A DNA stretch of 64,000 bases, taken from Coraliomargarita sinensis (GTDB lineage: Bacteria > Verrucomicrobiota > Verrucomicrobiia > Opitutales > Coraliomargaritaceae). The notes under the pieces were generated by a model. The model did no database searches, was not told where the DNA came from, and worked only from the letters and a program-made list of their open reading frames with translations. The translations under genes were made by a program, and so were the position numbers. Position 1 is the first letter of the stretch. Every line of letters starts with the position of its first letter. This document shows positions 1 to 7,679 of this stretch, piece after piece. The DNA is taken from NCBI RefSeq assembly GCF_003185655.1, contig NZ_QHJQ01000003.1, positions 310,001-374,000 on the forward strand. The letters are read 5' to 3'.

Positions 1-2
1 AC

Positions 3-923
3 CCCTACCCGCACGCTTCCGTTCCATCGACCGGAAACGGACGCTTCGCCGCGCTCGCCAACATCCACGACACCACCGAGCAATCCGACGGAATTATCCG
101 GGCGATGGGTAGCAGTGATCTGCAGCTGGAGTTCGCTTCGGACAAGGGCTATCACCGGATCGGTAAAGCGCTTTCCCTAGAGGACATCGACAGTCGCGCC
201 GCCGAGGCAGACCTCCGCTCAGAAGGTGCCCTGAGTCGGGATTTCGGCAGCGACGCGGCCTCGGCATGGATTGATGACGGCGGGACACGCTTCCGGCTTC
301 CGAAACTTGATCCGCTTTACGATGCACCCTTCCTCTCCGGTTGGGCCCGGGGCGAGCGGGAAGTCGTTACCGAACGCAAGCTGCTGAACGTCCATGGAAC
401 CTTCTACGAAGTCCCGCGCGACAACTCCGGTGGCAAGCGCCTGCTACGCCCTCTCGCCACGCACGGCAAGCGCATCACGGATTTTGCCTCCTGGCGCGGA
501 CTGCTCGTGCTCACCGGAGTGCGCGACGACGCGCCGACCAGCGAGTCACTGGTGCGCAGCCCCTCCGGCGCCGCGCTCTGGCTGGGAGAGGTCGATGACA
601 TTTGGAAGATGGGCGAACCGAGAGGAACAGGTGGACCATGGAAGAACACGACCGTGACCGCAAATCGACCCTCTGCCCCCTACCTGATGTATGGATACGA
701 CCGCAAGGAACTAACCCTGTCCACCGACTCAGCCACTACTTTCACGGTCGAGGTCGATTTCCTTGCCGACGATACCTGGTCGACCTACAAGACATTCACT
801 CTGGCGGCGGGAGAAACGGTCCATCACCTATTTCCTGAGGGCTTTCACGCCCACTGGGTACGCGTAGCCAGCGATACCGCAACCACCGCCACCGCCTGGT
901 TTTCCTACGGTCCGGCGAAATAG
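3..923 (+). CDS. Unrecognised protein, C-terminal part (5' end outside window)
   Basis: The frame is open from the first bases of the window, so the ATG at 105 is probably internal and the gene begins upstream. About 306 residues are visible. The sequence is rich in Gly, Asp, Trp and Thr with alternating hydrophobic residues, as in beta-rich (possibly beta-propeller or beta-sandwich) proteins. The last ~80 residues (from about position 660) look like a separate beta domain. I see no catalytic motif and do not recognise a family. It is convergent with hisD and followed by a cluster of inverted repeats. Coding is supported by length, absence of stops and C/G-rich third positions; function is unknown. 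Confidence 0.75.
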   Translation, partial: PYPHASVPSTGNGRFAALANIHDTTEQSDGIIRAMGSSDLQLEFASDKGYHRIGKALSLEDIDSRAAEADLRSEGALSRDFGSDAASAWIDDGGTRFRLPKLDPLYDAPFLSGWARGEREVVTERKLLNVHGTFYEVPRDNSGGKRLLRPLATHGKRITDFASWRGLLVLTGVRDDAPTSESLVRSPSGAALWLGEVDDIWKMGEPRGTGGPWKNTTVTANRPSAPYLMYGYDRKELTLSTDSATTFTVEVDFLADDTWSTYKTFTLAAGETVHHLFPEGFHAHWVRVASDTATTATAWFSYGPAK

Positions 924-950
924 CTTTTCACACTTCGGATCTCCCGAACT

Positions 951-1026
951 CGTAGCCGAACGGCTTCCCGTTCGGTCGTATCGAACTTCCACAAAGTTCG
1001 ACCGAAGCGGAAGCGCTCCGGCTACG
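951..1026. repeat. Intergenic inverted-repeat cluster (REP-like or bidirectional terminator)
   Basis: Three nested palindromes fill the gap between the convergent genes. 957-974 is a perfect 7-bp stem with a 4-base loop. 981-1001 is a perfect 8-bp stem (TCGAACTT/AAGTTCGA) with a 5-base loop. An outer 8-bp inverted repeat (CGTAGCCG at 951-958, CGGCTACG at 1019-1026) encloses both. This cruciform layout is typical of repetitive extragenic palindromes or of a bidirectional terminator. No second copy was noticed in this window. Confidence 0.5.
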
Positions 1027-1045
1027 TAAAAAAATTTTCTCTTAA

Positions 1046-2341
1046 CTAGAGTCGAATGGTCAACGACCTGCCGTGGGCATCCAGTTGCTCGAGGCGTGCG
1101 AAGGTCTCGACGACCGGTGCGGCCGCTTGAAGTGATTTCGCGTTGTAGCGCACGGTGCTGGAGCGGCGCATAAAATCGGTCGCCTGCAGCCCGCTAAAGA
1201 AACGCCCGGCTCGTCCGGTCGGCAGTGTGTGGCTGGGGCCGGCGGTAAAGTCACCCAAAACCGTCGGCGTCATATAGCCCTGCAGGATCGCACCGGCAGT
1301 CGTAATCTGTTTGGTCAGTGGTTCGATCGACTTATCCGCAACCTGAAGCTCCAGGTGTTCCGGTGCAATGTAGTTGGCCACAGTCGCGGTCTGGCTCAGG
1401 GACTGGCAGGCCACCGCCAGAAAACGATCCTGCATCACCTTTTCACACTTGGCGCTGTGACTGAGTTCCGGCAACTGCTTCTCGATTTCCTTCTCCACCT
1501 TCCCCAACAGCACCTTACTGGTGGTGGCAAAATAAATAATCTCCTTACCACTGCCGTGTTCGGCTTGAGCCAGCAAGTCGGCGGCGACGTGGGCGGGCTT
1601 GGCGCCGCCGTCGGCAATCACCATCACCTCACTGGGTCCCGGCAGCAAGTCGATGCCTACAGTGCCGAGCACCTGCCGTTTGGCCTCCATAACGAAGGCA
1701 TTTCCCGGGCCGTAAATCTTATCGACCGCAGGAACGGTCTCCGTCCCGTAAGCCATGGCGCCAATGGCCTGCACGCCCCCCACTTTGTAAATTTCTTCAA
1801 TGCCCACCATGGCGAGTGCGGCCAGCATACCCGGGGCAATCTCTCCTTCCGCGTTCGGCGGTGTGCAGACCACAATCTGCGGACACTTCACCAGCTTGGC
1901 CAGCACGGCCGACATAATGACGCTCGAGACCAAGGGGACATTTCCACCCGGCACATAAAGGCCGACACGCTGAATGGGATAAAAGCGCTCGCCCACCGTT
2001 CCGCCCTGGGCGTTCTTTGCTTTCCAGTCCTTGGGTAGGGTCTTCTTGTGAAAGTCCTTCACCAATGCAATGGATGCCCGAATAGCTTTTCGGTCTGCCG
2101 GAGAAAGGCTGGATTTAGCCGCTTTCAGCTCATCGGCGGACACGCGCATATCCGGAGCCTTCATCTTGGCCCCGTCAAATTTTGTCGTATATTCCAGAAC
2201 TGCCGCATCACCGCGTTTTTGGACATCCTGCAGCACTCCGGACACCACCGACGAAACGTCCCCGCTGGCGGAAGCCTTCTCACAGAACTGACTCAACGCC
2301 TTCTGAAACTTCGGCGAATTGGAATAATCGAGTTTTTGCAT
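1046..2341 (-). CDS. hisD: Histidinol dehydrogenase
   Basis: Cytoplasmic zinc enzyme that oxidises L-histidinol to L-histidine in two NAD+-dependent steps, the end of histidine synthesis. At 431 residues it is the usual length. The zinc ligands can be placed: Gln259 and His262 (QAEHGSGKE), Asp364 (LGDFTAGPSH) and His423 near the C-terminus; the catalytic Glu-His pair is Glu328-His329 (APEHLELQ). The conserved PGPSEVMVIAD segment is at about 234-244. It is the last gene of the long minus-strand run, 44 bp after a LolA-like gene; no other his genes are in the window. The start at 2341 gives a canonical N-terminus. Confidence 0.97.
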   Translation of the reverse strand: MQKLDYSNSPKFQKALSQFCEKASASGDVSSVVSGVLQDVQKRGDAAVLEYTTKFDGAKMKAPDMRVSADELKAAKSSLSPADRKAIRASIALVKDFHKKTLPKDWKAKNAQGGTVGERFYPIQRVGLYVPGGNVPLVSSVIMSAVLAKLVKCPQIVVCTPPNAEGEIAPGMLAALAMVGIEEIYKVGGVQAIGAMAYGTETVPAVDKIYGPGNAFVMEAKRQVLGTVGIDLLPGPSEVMVIADGGAKPAHVAADLLAQAEHGSGKEIIYFATTSKVLLGKVEKEIEKQLPELSHSAKCEKVMQDRFLAVACQSLSQTATVANYIAPEHLELQVADKSIEPLTKQITTAGAILQGYMTPTVLGDFTAGPSHTLPTGRAGRFFSGLQATDFMRRSSTVRYNAKSLQAAAPVVETFARLEQLDAHGRSLTIRL

Positions 2342-2385
2342 GTCGCTAGAAGAACAAGTCTCTCTGTTCAGTGCAAGGCGCTGCC

Positions 2386-3117
2386 TTATTTTTCAGACGC
2401 TTGCGGCACTTTAAAGACACCGGCTGCAAGTGGCTCATTCACCTCTACTTCAGACCATTTGATGGTGTGAAGCTTACGACCGTCCTCATAGTAATCGATG
2501 GACTCGGGGTACTTGATCCCCTTTACGACCTGCGCGCCACGATTAACACTTTCGACATCATTTTCCGTGATCGTCGCCACAAGAGTGTCGTCCTCGACCG
2601 AAAAGTAGCGAATCGTCTCCAAACCTTCGGGATAGGTGTATTTCACTTTATGCGCACGCTTGTCACGGTGCGTCACGATCCCTTCATAGGAAACGCGTTC
2701 GCCGTTCTTAAAATCAGGCCGGTAGAAGTTGAAAAACTGCCGGGTGCTGTGGCGTACGCGCTCCAGCTCCGGGCCGGTCAACTCCCGCATTTGTGATGCG
2801 TCTTCTTTGAGGTTGGAGCGGATAATGCAGGACTTGCGGCAGTTCAAGATGGTCGTCTCCACCATGTCATCCACCCGGATCTCCAGGCGCTGCGACTGCG
2901 GTTTACGCGCAATGATCAGGACCGTGGCCGCAGGCACTTTCGGGTCTACCGGCTCAAGGCTGCCTACCATTTTCAAGGTGACGACGCCGTTCAGTGCTTT
3001 TTCCGTTCCCAGGGTTGCCCGGGCACGGTTGATCAAATCGGTCGTCGAGGGCGCCTTGGCCAACGAGTTCCCCACCATGGCGAATCCCAAGAATAGATGT
3101 AGAATAGTTCTCTTCAT
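2386..3117 (-). CDS. Secreted LolA/outer-membrane-lipoprotein-sorting-like protein
   Basis: A 243-residue protein with a clear signal peptide (basic MKR, hydrophobic core, cleavage near residue 20 after a SLA motif). The mature part alternates beta-type segments and contains GxVTLKMVG and VKYTYPEGLETIRYF, the look of LolA/LolB-type lipid- or lipoprotein-binding folds common in Verrucomicrobia. A periplasmic role in handling lipoprotein or lipid is inferred from this resemblance only. Two cysteines (around residues 113 and 117, CRKSC) could form a disulfide. It sits 39 bp downstream of guaA and just upstream of hisD, with no functional link to either that I can see. Confidence 0.7.
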   Translation of the reverse strand: MKRTILHLFLGFAMVGNSLAKAPSTTDLINRARATLGTEKALNGVVTLKMVGSLEPVDPKVPAATVLIIARKPQSQRLEIRVDDMVETTILNCRKSCIIRSNLKEDASQMRELTGPELERVRHSTRQFFNFYRPDFKNGERVSYEGIVTHRDKRAHKVKYTYPEGLETIRYFSVEDDTLVATITENDVESVNRGAQVVKGIKYPESIDYYEDGRKLHTIKWSEVEVNEPLAAGVFKVPQASEK

Positions 3118-3156
3118 ACCAAGTGATACGACCAGAAAGAAAAGAAAAGGTTCGGC

Positions 3157-4704
3157 CTACTCCCACTCAATTGTGCTGGGAGGCTTCGAGCTAATATCCA
3201 GCACGACCCGATTACAACCCGTGACTTCATTGATAATCCGGCTCGAGATGGTGCGCAGCACCTCGTAGGGAACACGCGCCCAGTCCGCCGTCATGGCGTC
3301 GACACTTTCGACAATACGGAGTGCGACCACGTTTTCGTAAGTGCGCTCGTCACCCATAACACCCACCGTCTTAACGGGGAGAAAGACACAGAAAGACTGC
3401 CAGACTTTGTAGTACAAGTCGGCGGCCATCATCTCTTCGTGCAAAATCGCATCGGCACGGCGGAGCACATCGAGGTCTTTCTTACGAATCGGCCCCATCA
3501 CGCGCACACCAAGCCCCGGCCCGGGGAACGGTTGCCGCCAGACGACCTCTTTGGGCAGGCCCAACTCGGAGCCGAGCTCGCGAACTTCGTCTTTGAAAAG
3601 CGCGCGCAGCGGCTCGAGCAGATCGAGCTTCATTTTCTTAGGCAAACCGCCGACATTGTGATGGCTCTTGATCAACGCCGCGGGGTTCCCATCGATCGCC
3701 ACCGATTCGATGACGTCGGGGTAAAGTGTGCCCTGGGCAAGAAAAGCATAGTTGCCGCGCTTCTTCAGCTTGTTCACTTCTTCGTCAAAAACTTCGACGA
3801 AGGTATTGCCGATAATTTTACGCTTTTTCTCCGGATCTGAAACCCCTTTAAGACGGCCGAGGAAAAGATTGGCCTTTTTTGCGACACGCAGATCGAGATC
3901 GAAATGATCACCATAAAGCTTCTCTACCTGCTCGCGCTCATGCAGACGCAGCAAGCCATTGTCCACGAATACACAAGTGAGTTGCTTACCAATCGCCTTA
4001 TGGATCAAGGCCGCGGCGACAGAGGAGTCGACCCCCCCGCTGAGTCCAAGAATAACACGCTTGTCGCCCACGGTTTCGCGAATCTGGCGTACGGACTCCT
4101 CGATGTAGTTCGCCATCGACCACTCGCGCTTACATTTACAGATCTTCACCAGAAAGTTATTGAGCACTTCCATCCCCATCTCAGAGTGGGCGACCTCCGG
4201 GTGAAACTGCATGCCATAAAAGTCGCGCTTGGCATCCTGAATGGTGGCGTAAGGCGAATTTTCCGTGGAGGCGATGGCTTCAAAGCCCTTAGGTAGTTTG
4301 TCCAATCGGTCCCCGTGCGAATTCCAGACGCGGAGGTTCTTGGGCAGGCCGGCAAAAAGCTTACCTTTTTTCGCCACCTTCAGCGTGCCGTGGCCGAACT
4401 CGCGCTGCTCGCTCTTGCCGACCCGGCCGCCGAGCATATGCGCCATGAGCTGCTCGCCATAGCAGATCCCGAGGACGGGGACGCCCATCTCGAAGACTTT
4501 CTTGTCCGGACGGGGCGATCCTTTCAGCAAGACCGAAGAAGGCCCGCCGGACAGGATGATGCCCTTGACGCCATCTTTCTTCAGGACGCTGGCCTTGGTA
4601 TTGTAAGGGTAAATACGGGAAAGCACGTGGGCCTCACGAATACGGCGGGCGATGACCTGCGTGTATTGAGATCCGAAATCGAGAACGGCGATGGTGTCTG
4701 GCAT
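3157..4704 (-). CDS. guaA: GMP synthase (glutamine-hydrolysing)
   Basis: Converts XMP to GMP using glutamine and ATP. The 515-residue chain has the standard order: class I glutamine amidotransferase domain (about 1-185; nucleophile Cys81 in GICYGEQ, His167 and Glu169 in QFHPEV), ATP pyrophosphatase domain with the P-loop SGGVDSS at 221-227, and the C-terminal dimerisation domain ending PPSTIEWE. The start follows an imperfect hexamer repeat and no Shine-Dalgarno is visible. guaA lies between a zinc-ribbon membrane protein gene and a LolA-like gene in the minus-strand run; no guaB is in the window. Confidence 0.98.
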   Translation of the reverse strand: MPDTIAVLDFGSQYTQVIARRIREAHVLSRIYPYNTKASVLKKDGVKGIILSGGPSSVLLKGSPRPDKKVFEMGVPVLGICYGEQLMAHMLGGRVGKSEQREFGHGTLKVAKKGKLFAGLPKNLRVWNSHGDRLDKLPKGFEAIASTENSPYATIQDAKRDFYGMQFHPEVAHSEMGMEVLNNFLVKICKCKREWSMANYIEESVRQIRETVGDKRVILGLSGGVDSSVAAALIHKAIGKQLTCVFVDNGLLRLHEREQVEKLYGDHFDLDLRVAKKANLFLGRLKGVSDPEKKRKIIGNTFVEVFDEEVNKLKKRGNYAFLAQGTLYPDVIESVAIDGNPAALIKSHHNVGGLPKKMKLDLLEPLRALFKDEVRELGSELGLPKEVVWRQPFPGPGLGVRVMGPIRKKDLDVLRRADAILHEEMMAADLYYKVWQSFCVFLPVKTVGVMGDERTYENVVALRIVESVDAMTADWARVPYEVLRTISSRIINEVTGCNRVVLDISSKPPSTIEWE

Positions 4705-4710
4705 GGTTTA

Positions 4711-4758
4711 GTGGAGGTGAAAGTGAAAGTGAGGGTGAAAGTGAAGGTGATAATGAAG
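4711..4758 (-). repeat. Imperfect hexamer tandem repeat in the guaA leader
   Basis: About eight imperfect 6-base units (GTGAAA, GTGAGG, GTGAAG and similar on the plus strand) run from 4711 to 4758, starting six bases before the guaA start codon. In the transcript this is a pyrimidine-rich TTTCAC-type repeat with no Shine-Dalgarno. It fills nearly all of the space between guaA and the upstream gene. Confidence 0.75.
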
Positions 4759-4767
4759 GTCGTAAAA

Positions 4768-5001
4768 TCAAAATCCTAAGCGCCCGTTGGTAAAACCGCA
4801 CTGCGGGCAATCGCATTCAAAACTCTGGTGTGGTCCGGTGTAAATCTCGCTGCATTTAATACAGTGATAAACAACTTTCATACGCTTGGCTTCATGCAGA
4901 TTCTTATCACGACGATCATAGTAAAACCAAAGTCCGAATATCAAAAGAAAGCCGGCTCCCAGGTAGAGGAGAAAAAAGACATCTACTTCCAGTTGAATCA
5001 C
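4768..5001 (-). CDS. Small membrane protein with C-terminal zinc ribbon
   Basis: A 77-residue protein with one hydrophobic segment (about residues 8-27), a basic linker, and a C-terminal Cys4 knuckle: CIKC at about 47-50 and CDCPQC at about 63-68. The cysteine spacing suggests a zinc ribbon of the rubredoxin-like or regulatory type facing the cytoplasm. It lies 23 bp after prs and 63 bp before guaA, so it is probably co-transcribed with them. Family and function are not recognised. Coding is supported by the coherent membrane-plus-knuckle layout. Confidence 0.65.
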   Translation of the reverse strand: MIQLEVDVFFLLYLGAGFLLIFGLWFYYDRRDKNLHEAKRMKVVYHCIKCSEIYTGPHQSFECDCPQCGFTNGRLGF

Positions 5002-5024
5002 TCTGAGAGAAGCCCGATAAGCGA

Positions 5025-5981
5025 CTAGAAGCCCTTGATCTCAAAGAGCCCGGTCACGCTTGCATTGTTGTGGATGCGAAGAATCCCCTCGCCCAGCAGC
5101 TCGGCCACACTGAGCACGGTAATCGGCAAGCCCTCTTCCTGTTTGACCGGAGTCGTATTGGTGGTGATCAGGCGGTCAATCGGGCCATTGGCCATACGCT
5201 CGTAACCACGCTCGTTCAGCACCCCGTGGCTCACCGCCGCCATGACGCTTTTCGCGCCGTTTTTCTTCAAGAGTTCGGCGGCGGCACAGAGCGTGCCTGC
5301 GGTCTCCGTCATGTCATCGATCAACAGTATATCCCGCCCCTCCGTCTCCCCGACCAGTGAGGTGGCTTCCACACGCTCCGCACTCACACGGCGTTTGGCG
5401 ATAAAACCAAGCGGCACGTCGAGCATGTTGGCGTAGGCGGACGCCATTTTCATCCCCCCAACATCGGGAGAAAAGAGAGAGAGATTTGTGGTGTCGATAT
5501 TCTTGAGATATTCAAAAAGCACCGGAGACGCGTAGAGATGGTCGACCGGTATATCGAAAAAGCCCTGAATCTGCTGAGCGTGGAGGTCCACCGTCAGCAC
5601 ACGGTTGGCACCGGCCGAAACCAGCAGATTGGCCACCAATTTGGAAGTGATCGGCACCCGCGGCTGGTCTTTACGGTCCTGCCTGGCGTAGCCGTAAAAG
5701 GGAATTACTGCGGTGATGCGATTGGCCGAGGCCCGGCGGGCCGCGTCAATCATGATGAACAGCTCCATTAGATTCTGATTCGCCGGATTGCTGGTCGATT
5801 GGATAATGAAAACGTCCGCGCCGCGGATATTTTCGTTAATGCGCACAAAGCTCTCACCGTCCGGAAAGCTGACAACATCAGCCTTGCCCAGCGGGGTCTT
5901 CAGATACTCACAAATTTCTTTTGCCAGTGCGGGATTCGAATTCCCGCAAAAAATTTTCAACCGCGATTCACTCATATTCAT
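5025..5981 (-). CDS. prs: Ribose-phosphate pyrophosphokinase (PRPP synthetase)
   Basis: Transfers pyrophosphate from ATP to ribose 5-phosphate, giving PRPP for purine, pyrimidine, histidine and NAD synthesis. It is 318 residues long, the standard class I length. Visible motifs are the N-terminal FPDGE, the metal/ATP-binding DLHAQQIQGFF (132-142) and the PRPP loop IDDMTETAGT (221-230). The ATG at 5981 overlaps the lpxD stop by 4 bases (ATGA-type), implying translational coupling; a second ATG two codons later (5975) is a possible alternative. PRPP is used by downstream pathways including that of hisD in the same run. Confidence 0.97.
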   Translation of the reverse strand: MNMSESRLKIFCGNSNPALAKEICEYLKTPLGKADVVSFPDGESFVRINENIRGADVFIIQSTSNPANQNLMELFIMIDAARRASANRITAVIPFYGYARQDRKDQPRVPITSKLVANLLVSAGANRVLTVDLHAQQIQGFFDIPVDHLYASPVLFEYLKNIDTTNLSLFSPDVGGMKMASAYANMLDVPLGFIAKRRVSAERVEATSLVGETEGRDILLIDDMTETAGTLCAAAELLKKNGAKSVMAAVSHGVLNERGYERMANGPIDRLITTNTTPVKQEEGLPITVLSVAELLGEGILRIHNNASVTGLFEIKGF

Positions 5982-7024
5982 TCCTGTTCACGAGACTCAA
6001 TCGATTTCTCCAGTTGATCAAACCTTTTGAAAAGTTCGGGCAATTTTCTCTGTAGAACGATAATCCGGTTGTGGAGTGCCATTTCCGTGGCCGGGCTGCC
6101 CCGCATCTTCGTGCCTGCCTCGACTGACTTCACGATAGCCGCACCGCCTGCGATCATCGCCCCGTCACCGATTTGGAGATGGCCGGCAACACCTGCCTGC
6201 CCCCCGATGACGACGCCGTCGCCGATCTCCGTGCTGCCACTGATGCCGACCTGGGCAACCAGCAGGCAGTGCTTCCCCACCCGAACATTGTGGGCAATCT
6301 GCACCTGATTGTCGATTTTCGTGCCTTGTCCGATGTAGGTGCTGCCGAAACGCGCGCGGTCGATGGTTGAGTTGGCCCCGACATCAACATCCGCAGCGGT
6401 AACGACTCTGCCCACTTGAGGCACGCGCTGATGCGCATTCTCCACGAATTCATAGCCGTATCCGTCCGATCCGATAACACAGCCCGGCAGGAGACGGTTC
6501 CGCTCGCCAATCTCGCAGTAATTCCCGACCACAACCCTCGGAAACAAATAGGTCCCTGCTGAAATCTTGGCATGTCGCCCGACATGCACCTGGCTTTCCA
6601 GGACGGCAGCCTCAACCGTGGCTCCGGCCTCCACGACACAGAGCGGCCCAATGGTCGCCTCGGGTGAAACCTTCGCCTCAGGGTGAATCACGGCCGAGGG
6701 ATGGGCCCCAGGCTCGGGTGCGGGCATGAGCAAACGCTCGATTTCCCGGCAGATCATCGCGAGGGAAAAAGAAGGATTTTCGACCTTCAGGTAGATCTGC
6801 CCTTCGGAGGGTTCGCCGTCGTAGTCCTTGGGCAGGAGCACGACCGAAGCGTTCGAAGTTTCGACCTGGCTGTGGTATTTATGATTACCCAGAAAAGAAA
6901 GGTCGCCCGCCTTCGCGCTGGACAAGGAAGCAATCCCGACAATATCGCCAGAAAAATCTCCCACCGACTCAACATCCGGTGGCAGCATCTCAAGGATGCG
7001 CTGGAGCGAAAAAACAAATGCCAT
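5978..7024 (-). CDS. lpxD: UDP-3-O-acylglucosamine N-acyltransferase
   Basis: Third enzyme of lipid A synthesis; adds the N-linked hydroxyacyl chain to UDP-3-O-acyl-glucosamine at the inner face of the cytoplasmic membrane. The 348-residue protein has an N-terminal uridine-binding domain (about 1-105), then hexapeptide repeats forming a left-handed beta-helix (about 105-320), and a short C-terminal helix. The catalytic base is His245 in QIAHNVRVG. The gene follows skp and bamA, the classic envelope cluster, and overlaps prs by 4 bases. A strong hairpin lies 10 bases before the start codon (see 7034-7064). Confidence 0.97.
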   Translation of the reverse strand: MAFVFSLQRILEMLPPDVESVGDFSGDIVGIASLSSAKAGDLSFLGNHKYHSQVETSNASVVLLPKDYDGEPSEGQIYLKVENPSFSLAMICREIERLLMPAPEPGAHPSAVIHPEAKVSPEATIGPLCVVEAGATVEAAVLESQVHVGRHAKISAGTYLFPRVVVGNYCEIGERNRLLPGCVIGSDGYGYEFVENAHQRVPQVGRVVTAADVDVGANSTIDRARFGSTYIGQGTKIDNQVQIAHNVRVGKHCLLVAQVGISGSTEIGDGVVIGGQAGVAGHLQIGDGAMIAGGAAIVKSVEAGTKMRGSPATEMALHNRIIVLQRKLPELFKRFDQLEKSIESREQE

Positions 7025-7033
7025 ACTAAATAA

Positions 7034-7064
7034 AAACCCTGTTCTGCAAAACAGAACAGGGTTT
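7034..7064 (-). terminator. Perfect hairpin between skp and lpxD (terminator/attenuator)
   Basis: A 13-bp perfect stem (AAACCCTGTTCTG and its complement) closes a 5-base loop; in the transcript it is followed at once by a U-rich run (UUUUUAUUU when the stem's last Us are counted) and then the lpxD ATG, nine to ten bases beyond the stem. It has the form of an intrinsic terminator with read-through, and it also buries the only purine-rich (AGGG) stretch before lpxD. Confidence 0.7.
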
Positions 7065-7087
7065 GGAAATTAGTTATTTTGACAAGA

Positions 7088-7636
7088 CTACTCTGCAGCC
7101 TGTGCGTTGAGGACAGCGATCACCGCATCGGTGATTTCGAGCGAGTCGTCCGCGAAGATGACATTGTTCTTAGCGACGACGAGGTCGATTCCCTTGTCCT
7201 TGGCCACCACGGAAACCGCTTCCACCGCTTTTTCCTGCAGCGGCGCAAGATCTTCCTGCTGTCCTTTCTGGGCGAGTTGCTGGGCCTGTTGACGGAACTG
7301 CTGTAGCTTAACCTGCTCTTGTTGCAGCTTTTGTTGCAATTCAGCTACCTTGGTCTGTGCATCCGAAACGGCTGATTCGCTGGCTGCAGGATTTTTGGCC
7401 ATGGTCTCGGCCTCACGTCCTTCGGTGATGATCTGCTGGATGTTTTCCTGCATTTTTTTGATCTCCTCCTCGACCGGAGCGACCGAACCACGGATTTTTT
7501 CCACCGCCGTCTGGAATTCGGTGTAGTCGTTCAGCACGCGCTGTACATCGACCGTGCCGACAACCGGTGTTTTCTGGGCGACCAGGGCGGCAGCGAAAAT
7601 GACCGAGGCAGTGATAATAGTAACAAGTTTTTTCAT
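7088..7636 (-). CDS. skp: Periplasmic OmpH/Skp-family chaperone
   Basis: Escorts unfolded outer-membrane proteins across the periplasm to the BAM complex. The protein has 182 residues: a signal peptide (MKK plus hydrophobic core, cleaved near residue 20), a short beta strand segment (VGTVDVQRVLNDY), then long Gln/Glu/Lys-rich helices with coiled-coil character (about 45-150) forming the tentacles, and a C-terminal strand (IDLVVAKNNVIFAD). It lies between bamA and lpxD as in most Gram-negative bacteria, 43 bp after bamA. Confidence 0.93.
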   Translation of the reverse strand: MKKLVTIITASVIFAAALVAQKTPVVGTVDVQRVLNDYTEFQTAVEKIRGSVAPVEEEIKKMQENIQQIITEGREAETMAKNPAASESAVSDAQTKVAELQQKLQQEQVKLQQFRQQAQQLAQKGQQEDLAPLQEKAVEAVSVVAKDKGIDLVVAKNNVIFADDSLEITDAVIAVLNAQAAE

Positions 7637-7679
7637 AATTTTTGGTGTAGGTGAGTTTTCGAGAGTGGATTAAACAGGA

